A stretch of DNA of 64,000 bases, taken from NCBI GenBank assembly GCA_965153355.1, contig OZ231127.1, forward strand, positions 28,892,001-28,956,000, given 5' to 3'. The translations under genes were made by a program, and so were the position numbers. The notes beneath the pieces were generated by a model. That model searched no databases and was not told the DNA's origin. It was given only the letters and a program-made list of their open reading frames with translations. The DNA is from Flaccisagitta enflata. Lineage: Eukaryota; Chaetognatha; Sagittoidea; Aphragmophora. Shown in pieces: positions 53,941 to 63,162 of the stretch. How positions within the stretch are numbered: the first letter of the stretch is position 1; every line of letters begins with the position of its first letter.

Positions 53941-54601
53941 TGAATGAGCCTGTCTCAAGTTAATCTTCATTGATTCTTCCTCTTCCTTATCTACTCTCCT
54001 TATTTCTATCCTCTTCCTCTTCCTCACTTTGCCATTCTTGTTGATGGAAAGATCGGGATTCAACTGGACATCGTCGCTGAAAACCATTGCTGCCAGAGTG
54101 ACTTTCCATCTGCTCTGAGCGCCAAAGTGGCAGCAATATGCACATATGCTTACATATTTGGAATGTGCTCAGTCTCCTCTATGCAATGGTGTTAAAATTT
54201 TTTTGATGAGGCATGATGAGGGCATCGCCTCTTTTTACTGCAATATCTTGGAGAAAAAAAAACTTTTTTCATTTTTTTTTTCACTCACCCCCTTATTCTA
54301 ACCCCCTCTAAGAGAACAAAACACCCATTTTGTTCTCTCCTCCTTATTTCAGCAGATATTGAGAGTTAAAAATTGAGAAAATCCTTTGGTTTATCGCCTG
54401 GAATCGAGCTTATTTGGCTCTCTGTGCGTTGAAGGCTTGATTTAGCCTTGAAAATAAGAACATGAAGCCTTTGAAAAAAAAATGACGTTTTTATAAAAAA
54501 AAAAAAGTGTATGAGGGCCCCTGTATTTCCAAATATAGAAAACATCTACTGTACCTAAAATCTATCCTCCAGTCTAGGTCGTCATTGCTCCCATCGTACT
54601 G

Positions 54602-55026
54602 TACAAGCAATGCTTGCGTACTTGGGCCGTACTCTGGAGAATACATGGCCCTTCAGTAGCAAGGCTGGTCATTTAATCAAAGAAAGAAAGAAAAAAATCT
54701 AATAAGAAACGGGGTCAGATCATAACACCCACAGCTCTTAAGCGCCTAACCATGGCACAACTTTTCTCCTATATTAAGCAAATTGGTCACAAGCGTTCAA
54801 CAGTTAGCCTATTTTTGGAAATGCGATTAATGATGATTATGAGTCATCAACATCGCCATCATTGTTAACACCAACCCATCCGCGCGGGCAAAAAAATATT
54901 GCTGACGGCCCTGACGCCTGACAGGCTGACGGATCGACCAAACCACTTCTCCGTGAGTCTTTACGATTGTGTTGCACATGAATGGAAAGCGCGGCAAATA
55001 TCAAAGCGACCAACTATTCTCTTTGC
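54602..55026. other. Unannotated spacer
   Basis: No gene or repeat recognised between the TA-flanked composite and the first foldback of the GGCAGCGG family. Confidence 0.5.
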
Positions 55027-55584
55027 TTTTTTGGGCAGCGGCCCTGAAGGGGACGATGTCCTGTAGAACACAGGGGGACTTTCGTTCGTTCGTGCGTGCG
55101 TGCGTCCCCCCCCCCCGCCTCGAGGCTCAAATCCTGGCCTTGAGGCTCAAATCCTGGCCTCGAGGCTCAAATCCTGGCCTCGAGGCTCAATTTCCAGCCT
55201 CGATGCTTAAATCCCAGCCTCGAGGCTTAAATCCCAGCCTTGAGGCTCAAATCCTAGCCTCGCGGCTCAAATCCCAGCCTCCAGGCTCAAATCCCAGCCT
55301 CCAGGCTCATATCCAAGCCTCCAGGCTCAAATCCCAGCCTCCAGGCTCAAATCCCAGTCTCCAGGCTCAAATCCCAGCCTCCAGGCTCAAATCTCAGCCT
55401 CCAGGCTCAAGTCCCAGCCGCCAGGCCCACACGGACGGAAGGACGAATGAACGTAAGTCCCCCTGTGTTCTACATCGTCCCCTTCGGGGCCGCTGCCCTG
55501 CTCCCCATCACCTACAATCACCATCATATGAAGCAGGGCAACGGGTATCGCTGACCACATATTGCCCTTGGGCGACTGGTTATT
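55027..55584 (+). mobile_element. Foldback tandem element, GGCAGCGG family, copy 1
   Basis: The left arm begins TTTTTGGGCAGCGGCCCTGA and includes ATGTCCTGTAGAACACAGGG. The right arm (about 55454-55499) is its complement, ending GGGGCCGCTGCCC. Between them lie about 15 units of 20 bp (CCTCGAGGCTCAAATCCTGG and variants, 55118-55430), bordered by GTGC/GGAC tetranucleotide runs. The tail has a hairpin GCCCTGCT / AGCAGGGC, ACGGGTATCGCTGACCA and a final hairpin GCCCTTGGGC. Confidence 0.85.
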
Positions 55585-55678
55585 TTCTTGCATGCCCTTA
55601 AGGTCGACCAGATGGAAAGGCTGGCGTGGATATATTTACAATGGATTGTGTCGTCGCATTCACGCACTCTTTCCATAC

Positions 55679-55843
55679 AAACAAGGCCGGATACATGGCT
55701 TTCCAGTCGCGGACGATTTGGCAGGAGCAGTAATGCGAAAACTGCTCGTAATTCAAAAATATTTCGGACGGACGGATCGACGACCCAACCGACCGACCGA
55801 CCGACACGGCAAGGTGTAGAGTCGTGTGTCCGCGACTAAAAAG
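55679..55843 (-). mobile_element. Hairpin-ended element, HINE-like
   Basis: On the minus strand: AGTCGCGGACACACGACT hairpin, CTACACCTTGCCGTGTCGG, a GTCGGTCGGTTGG run, ACTGCTCCTGCC, CGTCCGCGACTGG, a CCATGTATCCGG hairpin and CCTTGTTT. Closest to the copy at 22853. Confidence 0.75.
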
Positions 55844-56101
55844 AGCCTTTGGCCCTCGGTCGGGTGAACTCTGTCTCCTTACTTAATTCATACTGCTCGA
55901 AGACCTTAGAATTAGATCGTAATTTTCTCTCTCTCTCCCTACCCTTGGCCAGCTGTCGGCTAAAATCGCCTTGATCACCGATACTCACTCTTCAAAATTA
56001 CATTAGCGCTGCTGAATTTGCTTCAGCTCGGTGATCTCCCGGTATTTATCCGCTTGAGGTGATTTGATGATTTTACACTAAGAGTAAGAGGCAGGCCTGT
56101 A

Positions 56102-56401
56102 TATTCTTGGAGGGGGGGAAATAAAATCAAAGGATTTGAAAATAGGGAAGGAAATCATAGGGTGGAAAAATGAAAAGATAAAAAATATAGAAGATTTTAC
56201 ACTTTTGACAGTACTAAAATGTAATGTTTAGTTACTTCAACACTATTTTAAACTATTTAAAACAAAATATTACTATATAGAGGGTATATAGGGAAGAAAC
56301 TCAACTGTACCTCGACCCCGCGGGGAAGAAAATCAAAGGACCAGGGGGGGGGGGAAAGAAATCAAAGGTCGTGCAACTTTATACACCCCTGGTAAGAGGT
56401 A
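56102..56401. mobile_element. hAT-like MITE, CAGGSGTGTATAATG family, copy B
   Basis: The 300-bp element is flanked by a perfect 8-bp duplication GTAAGAGG (56094-56101 and 56402-56409). Termini are CAGGCCTGTATA and the complement of CAGGGGTGTATAAAGTTG. The interior shares GGGGAAATAAAATCAAAGG, AAAATGTAATG and GCGGGGAAGAAAATCAAA with copy A at 41890. The stretch 55844-56093 has nothing else. Confidence 0.85.
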
Positions 56402-56937
56402 CTCGTATGAAAGTTGAAACAACATTGCCCTTTTAAAGGAGGCCAGAATTCTCCAATTAACAAAGGATGAAAGCCTTGCAAGCTTTCAATGGTGTTTACT
56501 CCGGATTGCTCACAACTATCCTTTACTACTGAAAAACAAAAAGCTTGCCTGACAAAACAATCAGCTTGACTGCATACCTCATTAGTATAGGGTTGGACAG
56601 GCCTATACCATTTAGTATACACAAAATATCTTACAAAAGTTACAATCAAAGATTACTAATGTACTGATGGAAGTACTGACACTAGCAATATTGATTAGAA
56701 AACCATACCCTTAGAGGCAAGAATCGAGGTACAACCAACCTGACGCCCCTGCCCATTTTCCTGCCCCGCCTGCGCCTTGTGCCCCAGCAGGACTTGGTCT
56801 CCTTTTGACCCTGCCCAAACCTCAAATCTACCCTCTCACACCATCCATCCAAACTACCGCCAGGTGGTTTTGAGTAGTACTCTGCATTTTTTGCTTGTTT
56901 TCACTCTGGATGGACTTCCTGAACTAGTATCCAGCTT
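56402..56937. other. Unannotated spacer
   Basis: Mixed-composition sequence with no supported gene or repeat, apart from the target duplication at its left edge. Confidence 0.5.
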
Positions 56938-57015
56938 CAAAGAAATCTTTCTTGTAGCGCCTTTTGAAATAAGTCCAGAGTTGATAATATTTTATTATAT
57001 TTTGTATTCAGAATT
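56938..57015 (+). repeat. Left half of an interrupted foldback arm
   Basis: AAATCTTTCTTGTAGCGCC and TTTTGAAATAAG match the arm at about 59020-59050. The other half of the same arm is at 60206-60342. Together they form the pre-insertion site of the satellite transposon. Confidence 0.65.
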
Positions 57016-60000
57016 GGTGGACGACGAAAATGTCCAATCTGTTTTGTCCCACTCGAAAAATGTCCAAAATGCCAAATGTCCACTCCCAAAATGTCCATAA
57101 CCAGTTTTCTCTTTGTTGCATTGCGACAAACTTGTCTTTGTGTCATTTTCGTCCATCCATCTTCTACAATGCTCACCAAGAAAATATCCATTTTGACAAA
57201 TTTGTCCAATTCGTCTTATTTGTCATTTTTGTCCATCCATCTTCCACAATGCTCACCTAGAAAATATCTTTTTTTGACAAATTCGTCATTTTCGTCATTT
57301 TTGTCATTTTTGTCCATCCATCTTCTACAATGCTCTTCAAGAAAATATTTTGACAAATTCATCATTTTTGTCATTTTTGTCATTTTCGTCATTTTTGTCC
57401 GTCCATCTTCTACTATGTTCACCAAGAAAATATTTATTTTGACCAATTTGTCCAATTCCTCGAATTTGTCCTTTTTTTCATATTTGTCCATCCATCTTTT
57501 ATGATCCTCATAGAAAGTTATATTTATATTGACAAATTTGTCAAGTTCGTCCTTTTTGTCAAATTTGTAAAAATATTCTCTTACTTTAAAGACTGGAGAA
57601 GGAAGGACGAATTTGTCCAAAATTTGACAACTTTTTCTTTTCTCTATAGAGGTTAAGAAAGAATGGACGAATTTGTCCAAAATTGGACAATTTGTCGAAA
57701 TATTGTCTTTTCTCTGTAGAGATTGAGAAAGAATGGACGAATTTGTTCAAAATTGGACAATTTGTCGAAATATTGTCTTTTCTCTATAGAGATTGAGAAA
57801 GAATTGACGAATTTGTCCAAAGTTGGACAATTTGTCGAAAAACATTAATACTCTAAAGACTGGAGAAGGATGGACGAATTTGTCCAAAAGTTTGACAATT
57901 TGTCAAAGTAAATTTATAATCTAAAGACTCGGGAAGGATGGAAAAATTTGTCCAAAATTGGACAACTTGTGGAAACATTTTCTTTTCTCTATAGATATCG
58001 AGAAAGAATGGACGAATTTGTCCAAAGTTTAACAATTTGTCGAAATGAATTAGTACTCTAACGACTGGGGAAGGATGGACAAATTTGTCCAAAGTTGGAT
58101 AATTTGTCGAAATGATTAAATACTCAAAAGACTGGGGAAGGATGGAATTTGTCCAAAGTTGGACAATTTGTCGAAAAATATTAATACTCTAAAGACTGGA
58201 GAAGGATGGACGAATTTGTCCAAAAGTTTGACAGTTTGTCAAAATAAATTAGTACTCTAAAGACTGGGGAAGGATGGACAAATTTTTCCAAAATTGGACA
58301 ACTTGTGGAAATGTTTTCTTTTCTCTATAGAGGTTGAGAAAGAATGGACGAATTTGTCCAAAATTGGACTATTTGTCGAAATGAATAAATACTCTAAAGA
58401 CTGGGGAAGGATGGACGAATTTGTCCAAAGTTTGAAAATTTGTCGAAATAAATTAGTACTCTAAAGACTGGGGAAGGATGGACGAATTTGTCCAAAGTTG
58501 GACAATTTGTCGAAATGAATAAATACTCTAAAGACTGGGGAAGGATGGACGAATTTGTCCAAAGTTTGAAAATTTGTCGAAATAAATTAGTACTCTAAAG
58601 ACTGGGGAAGGATGGACGAATTTGTCCAAAGTTGGACAATTTGTCGAAATGAATAAATACTCTAAAGACTGGGGAAGGATGGACGAATTTGTTCAGAGTT
58701 TGACAATTTGTCGAATTAGATTAATACTCTAAAGACTGGGGAAGGATGGACAAATTTGTCAAAAATTGGACAACTTATAGAAATATTTTCTATCCGAGTC
58801 AGGATTGACGAATTTGTCCAAAATTGGACAACTTGTCAAAATATTCTCTTACTCTATAGAGGTTCGGAAAGAATGGACAAATTGGTCCAAAGTTGGACAC
58901 TTTGTCGAAATACATTACACTGCTGTCTCACACAAGGTTTGAGACAAGAACGATATAACTATGCAGTTTTTTGCATTTTTGCATAGGTCATAAGCATACA
59001 AACCAAGAACCATCAAGTAGAAAATCTTTCCTGAGGCGCTTTTTGAAAAAAATGAATAATTCAAGATTTTTAGCTCTTTTTTGTTTAGATAATTTTTCAG
59101 GTTGGTTTGACTCATTTTTTGGCAGCATAATGTTAATCCTGATAAAATTCTGATTCATTTGATAGGTCACACTATATGGTTTTCATAAAAAATAAAAGTT
59201 TCATTTTCAAAGCCACCGTTACAAAATTAGAACGGTGGCCTAAAATATGAAAAATTCATTTCTTTTTAAAACTATATAGTGCGACCTATCAAATGAATCA
59301 GAATTTTATCAGGATTAATATTATGCTGTCAAAAGATAGGTTAAACCAACTTGAAAAATTGTCTAAGAAAAATAAAGCTAAAAATATTGCATTTTTCATT
59401 TATTTCAAAAAGCGCCTTGGGAAAGATTTTCTACTTGATGGTTCTTGGTTTGTATGCCCATGACCTATGCAAAAATGCAGAAAACCACACAGTTATATAA
59501 TTCTTGTCTCAAACCTTATACTCTAAAGACTGGGGAAGGCAGGTGGAATTTGTCCTATGTTTGACAATATGTTGAAATAAATCAATACTCTCAAGACGGG
59601 AAGGATGGACAAATTTGTCAAAAATTGGACAATCTGTGAAAATATTCTCTGAGCCAGGATTGACGAATTTGTCCAAAATTAGACAATTTGACAAGAGATT
59701 CTCTTACTCTATCGAAGTTGAGAAAGAATGGACAAATTTGTCCAAATTAGGACAATTTGTCGAAATACATTATTATCTAAAGACTTAGGAAGGATGGACG
59801 AATTTGTTCAGAGTTTGACAATTTGTCGAATTAGATTAATACTCTAAAGACTGGGGAAGGATGGACAAATTTGTCCAAAATTATACAGTTTATGAAAATG
59901 TTCTCTGAGTCAGGATTGTCGAATTTGTCCAAAGTTGGACAATTTGTCGAAATATTCTATTTTCTCTATAGAGGTTGAGAAAGAATGGACAAATTTGTCC

Positions 60001-60205
60001 AAAGTTGGACAATTTGTCGAAAAACATTAATACTCTCCAAGACTGGTGAAGGATGGAGGAATATGTCCAAAGTTTGACAATTTGTCGAAATAGATTGATA
60101 CTCTGGGGACATATACCTTGAAAAAATGTCCTTTTTTTTTTGACATTTTGGTTGCTGGACATTCCCATTTTGGACAATGTAGATTGGACATTTTCGTCAT
60201 GCGTC
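57016..60205. mobile_element. Transposable satellite: TIRs, 8-bp TSD, palindromic tandem array
   Basis: The inverted ends share GACGAAAATGTCCAATCT (about 57023-57040 and 60181-60198). TCAGAATT occurs directly outside both ends (57008-57015 and 60206-60213). Nearly the whole 3.19 kb is tandem repeats of about 67-72 bp, built on ACTCTAAAGACTGGGGAAGG, ATGGACGAATTTGTCC, AAAGTTGGACAATTTGTCG. Each unit contains the near-palindrome GGACAAATTTGTCC. Units left of about 57560 point the opposite way, so the array is an unequal foldback. A separate foldback (58917-59518) is inserted in it. Confidence 0.8.
58917..59518. mobile_element. 600-bp foldback MITE nested in the satellite
   Basis: Arms of about 290 bp run from AAGGTTTGAGACAAGAA (about 58933) to a tight centre, GCCACCGTTAC-AAAATTA-GAACGGTGGC (about 59210-59237), and back to CTTGTCTCAAACCTT. 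Shared landmarks include GCATTTTTGCATAGGTCAT, ACCATCAAGTAGAAAATCTT and TGATTCATTTGATAGGTC. No protein. The left end carries about 16 extra bp. Confidence 0.85.
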
Positions 60206-60342
60206 TCAGAATTTACAGGGCTAATAGAAAATATTTTTAGATAAAAGATTTGTATTCCTGATAAAATTTCCTTTTATTTGATGGGTCACACAGTATATTT
60301 TCAAAAAGAAATGAAATTTTCTATTTTTCAGCCACCGTTACT
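60206..60342 (+). repeat. Right half of the interrupted foldback arm
   Basis: CCTGATAAAATTTCCTTTTA, TTTGATGGGTCACAC and AGCCACCGTTAC align in order with the inner part of the arm at about 59135-59220. The next element starts right after AGCCACCGTTAC. Confidence 0.7.
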
Positions 60343-60980
60343 ATTTGGGCAGTGGCCCTGAAGGGGACGAAGTCCTGTAGAATACAGGGGGACTTTTGTT
60401 CATCCATTTGTTTGTCCATCCATCCCCCCGGCTCTCTCAGGCCTGAAATCTGCCGTCCCAGGCCTGAAATTTACCCTCTCAGGTCTGAAATTTGCCCTCT
60501 CAGGCCTAAAGTCTGCCCTCTCAGATCTGAAATCTCAAATCTGTCCTCTCAGGCCTGAAATTTGCCCTCTCAGGCCAGAAATTTTCCCTCTCAGGCCTGA
60601 AATTTACCATCTCAGGCCTGAAATTTACCCTCTCAGGCCTGAAATTTGCCCTCTCAGGCCTGAAATTTGCCCTCTTAGGCCTGAAATCTGTCCTTTCAGG
60701 ACTAAAATCTGCCCTCAAAGATTGGCCTGAGAGGGCAAATTTCTGGCCTGAGAGGGTAAATTTCAGGCCTGAGAGGGTAAATTACAAGCCTGAGAGGGCT
60801 TGGGGGGGATAAATAGACGGATGGACGGATGGATGAATGGACAAACAAAAGTCCCCCTGTGTTATACAGGACTTTGTCCCTTTCGGAGTCACTGCCCTGC
60901 TTCCTCTCACTCCAAATAACAATCATGCAGAGCAGGGCAACGGGTATCGCTGACCACATATTGCCCTTGGGCGACCTGTT
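60343..60980 (+). mobile_element. Foldback tandem element, GGCAGCGG family, copy 2
   Basis: Arms TTTGGGCAGTGGCCC and AGTCACTGCCC carry the same TG/CA substitution relative to copy 1, so they co-vary. About fourteen 20-bp units (CCTCTCAGGCCTGAAATTTG) run from 60430 to 60715. The unit then inverts (GGCCTGAGAGGGTAAATTTC) to about 60800. The tail keeps AGCAGGGCAACGGGTATCGC and GCCCTTGGGC. Confidence 0.85.
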
Positions 60981-61038
60981 TTCTAGTCATATGAATAGTG
61001 CCAACATAATTTCCCAACAAGTTTATTTTCTTTTCCTC

Positions 61039-61552
61039 GTTTGTGCAGCGGCTCGAAGGGGTCAATGACCTATACTTTCACACATATGGGGAGTTTTCTC
61101 CTTCTCTTTCTCCTTCATACCCCCTTCAAATCTCTGCGAAGGCCCTAATCCAGCCTCAAGGCCCCAATCTCAGGCTAAAGTCCTAGCCTCAAGGCTTAAT
61201 TAGCCTCAAAAGCTCAGGCCCTGGAGGCCCAGATCATTGAGGCCCAAATCTCAGCCTTGGTCCAAATCAGGCAGACCCAGATCCTAACCTTGAGGCTGAG
61301 ATTTTGCCCCAATGGATTTGGGCCTTGAGGCTGGGATTTGGGCCTCGAGGTTGGGATAAGGACCTCGAGGCTGGGATTTGAGAGGGAGGGGATGGGGAAG
61401 GAGGTGAAGGAGGAGAAATTAACCCATATGTGTGAAAGCATAGGTTATGGACCCCTATGGGGCCGCTGCCCTGCTCCCTCCCTCAATTTCCACTACAACC
61501 TACTTAAGCAGGGCACGGGTACTGCTGACCATCTAACATTTTTGCGACTATT
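61039..61552 (+). mobile_element. Foldback tandem element, GGCAGCGG family, copy 3
   Basis: The arms contain a segment unlike the other copies: GACCTATACTTTCACACATA on the left, mirrored by TATGTGTGAAAGCATAGGTT on the right. The core (GCGGC / GCCGC) and the tail (AAGCAGGGCACGGGTACTGC) are conserved. The interior has diverged CCTCAAGGC-type units that invert near 61290. Confidence 0.8.
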
Positions 61553-61603
61553 TCCCATGTTTTATCTTTCTTTTTTTTTTTTCTTTCGTGTTTCCTTAAT
61601 TTC

Positions 61604-61777
61604 TTTTTTAGTCTTATATCACGCGACTCTACACCCTGCTTAGTCCGTCGGCCGGTTGGTCGGTTGGTCATGCTTTACTTTTTTTTGTTTTTTATTCTTT
61701 GACCGAACTGCTCATGGCCAAATGCTCTGATGACCTCACCTACACGCGACTGGAGAAACCGTGTCTCCGGCCTTGTT
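61604..61777 (+). mobile_element. Hairpin-ended element, HINE-like, decayed 5' hairpin
   Basis: TTTTTTAGTCTTATATCACG with a mutated proximal arm, ACTCTACACCCTGCTTAGTCC, GTCGGCCGGTTGGTCGG, TACACGCGACTGG, GTGTCTCCGGCCTTGTT. Same subtype as 63492. Confidence 0.7.
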
Positions 61778-62181
61778 CCTATTTTTTTTCCTTTTTAAGC
61801 CTTTCTTTGCTTTCTTTCCCCATTTGCTCTTTTTCCTTTTTCAGCCCCTTTCCCCTCTAAATCTTTTTTTTTTTTTTTTTGAGAGCATGCATCCAATTGT
61901 CATCGGTGTCCGACTGAAGGGCGTCAGCTGACGCTCCTGGCGCCACTACGCGCTACGCCGCTGGCTGTTCTGCGATAAGGAAGCGGTCCCATTGACCATT
62001 CCGAGGAATGGTGGCTTTTGTTAAAAAAGAAGTTGTCGTCAAAAATCCGCTTTGGGATCAGAAGACTAAAATGCTTGACAGGGAGATTTTACATGAAAAC
62101 AGATGAACAACAAAAATCTACCATCAGGATGGAAAGGTTGCATCGAGAGAGAGAGATGCATCGTTGGAGAGTGGTATGCAC
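61778..62181. other. Unannotated spacer
   Basis: Pyrimidine-rich to about 61880, then mixed sequence. A short inverted segment GGCGCCACTACGCGCTACGC occurs near 61939. No supported gene. Confidence 0.45.
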
Positions 62182-62706
62182 TTTTTGGGCAGCGGCCCCA
62201 AAGGGCCGATGTCCTGTGGAACACAGGGGGGAATTTCGAGATGTCCGTCTTTCCGTCCCGCCCCCCCCGTAGACCATCAAGGCCTCAAATTAGCCCTCCC
62301 AGGCCTCAATCTAGCCCTCCAGACCTCAAATCAGCCCTCTTGACTTGAAATTAGCCTCCCCCATGCCTCAAATCTGCCTTTCAGTCCTCAAATATGCCCT
62401 CTCCAGATTTTCAATCAGCCCTCTAAGCATCAAATCAGCCCTCAAAACCTCAAATCTGCTCTCCAAGCCTTAATTCTGCCCTCTAGCCCCCAAATATGCC
62501 TTCAGTGGCTTAAATCAGCCATCTAAAGCCTGAAATGTGCCCCCTCAGGATGGACGGAAGGACGGACGTCTCGAAATTCCCCCCTGTGTTCTACAGGACA
62601 TCGGCCCTTTGGGGCCGCTGCCCTGCTCTCACTCCACCTCTACACTGGATCACTCCCAGCAGGGCATCGGGTACCGCTGACCATGTGCTATCCTTGGATG
62701 ACTAGT
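62182..62706 (+). mobile_element. Foldback tandem element, GGCAGCGG family, copy 4
   Basis: The left arm TTTTTGGGCAGCGGCCCCAA, GGGCCGATGTCCTGTGGAAC and CGAGATGTCC is mirrored by GGACGTCTCGAAATTCCCCC, ATCGGCCCTTTGGGG and CCGCTGCCC. The interior (about 62278-62545) is degenerate 20-bp units such as GCCTCAAATCAGCCCTC. The tail has AGCAGGGCATCGGGTACCGC. Confidence 0.85.
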
Positions 62707-62871
62707 TAAAAGTCGCCACTCCTGAGGTTGGTGTCGTTAATCGGCCCTCTCGTCCATCCGTTTAAGCCATCTTTTGCACTAAAACCCCCCCCCCCCAGTA
62801 AACCGCCTGTTTCGAGGGTGGTCAGGGGTCAAAGATTTCAATCTCTCTGATTTTGGCCGATGGCTTTGACA

Positions 62872-63045
62872 TTTAAAGATGCGTCCTCGCATCTTTATCA
62901 GAGGGTCTTAAGGTAGGTTCGAAGGAAGGAAGGAAATTTTCTAAAGGCGATTTCTGAGGTTTTCTCTTCATTTCTTTATCTCTTTTTATCTTTAAATCAT
63001 ATATCTGAAGAGGACGCATCTATTGGACATCTCTTGGCCCTGTTT
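62872..63045 (+). mobile_element. Hairpin-ended element, AAGATGCG variant
   Basis: TTTAAAGATGCGTCCTCGCA opens a perfect hairpin AAAGATGCG / CGCATCTTT. TATCAGAGGGTCTTAAG and a GAAGGAAGGAAGG run stand where the GTCY run normally is. The 3' part reads GGACGCATCTATTGGACATC then CTTGGCCCTGTTT. The internal copy matches its own hairpin. Confidence 0.75.
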
Positions 63046-63162
63046 GTACATACTCTAAGAGAACTTTAAAATGAGCTAAGAAATTACCACAATGTATTGT
63101 AAGAGACCAAAAACAGAAATAAGGATTTTAAAGTAGTGAATGTCGGCTGTGAGGCTGCTCGC

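Larger units (their letters stand above)
50449..54601. mobile_element. 4.15-kb TA-flanked composite, 50-55-bp inverted ends
   Basis: The left end CAGTACAATGGGAGCAATGA and its complement at the right (CAGTACGATGGGAGCAATGA) are about 95% alike over 50 bp, with TA at 50447-50448 and 54602-54603. The body holds a foldback (50496-51000), a second TA-flanked repeat pair (51001 and 54551, CAGTAGATGT termini), a hairpin-family fragment, (ATTC)n and tRNA-like sequences. No transposase is seen, so mobility as a unit is inferred. Confidence 0.6.

Noticed and set aside
55118-55430. 20-bp direct repeats suggesting a CRISPR-like array
   Set aside because: Repeats are contiguous with no unique spacers, lie within foldback arms, and the genome is eukaryotic.
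54969-55601. 210-residue repeat protein frame
   Set aside because: It crosses the arms and tandem core of a foldback element; because the unit length is 20 bp it does not keep frame as a coding repeat would.
57076-57680. Open frames rich in Ser/Leu or Lys/Asp in the satellite
   Set aside because: Repeat translations on both strands of the palindromic array.
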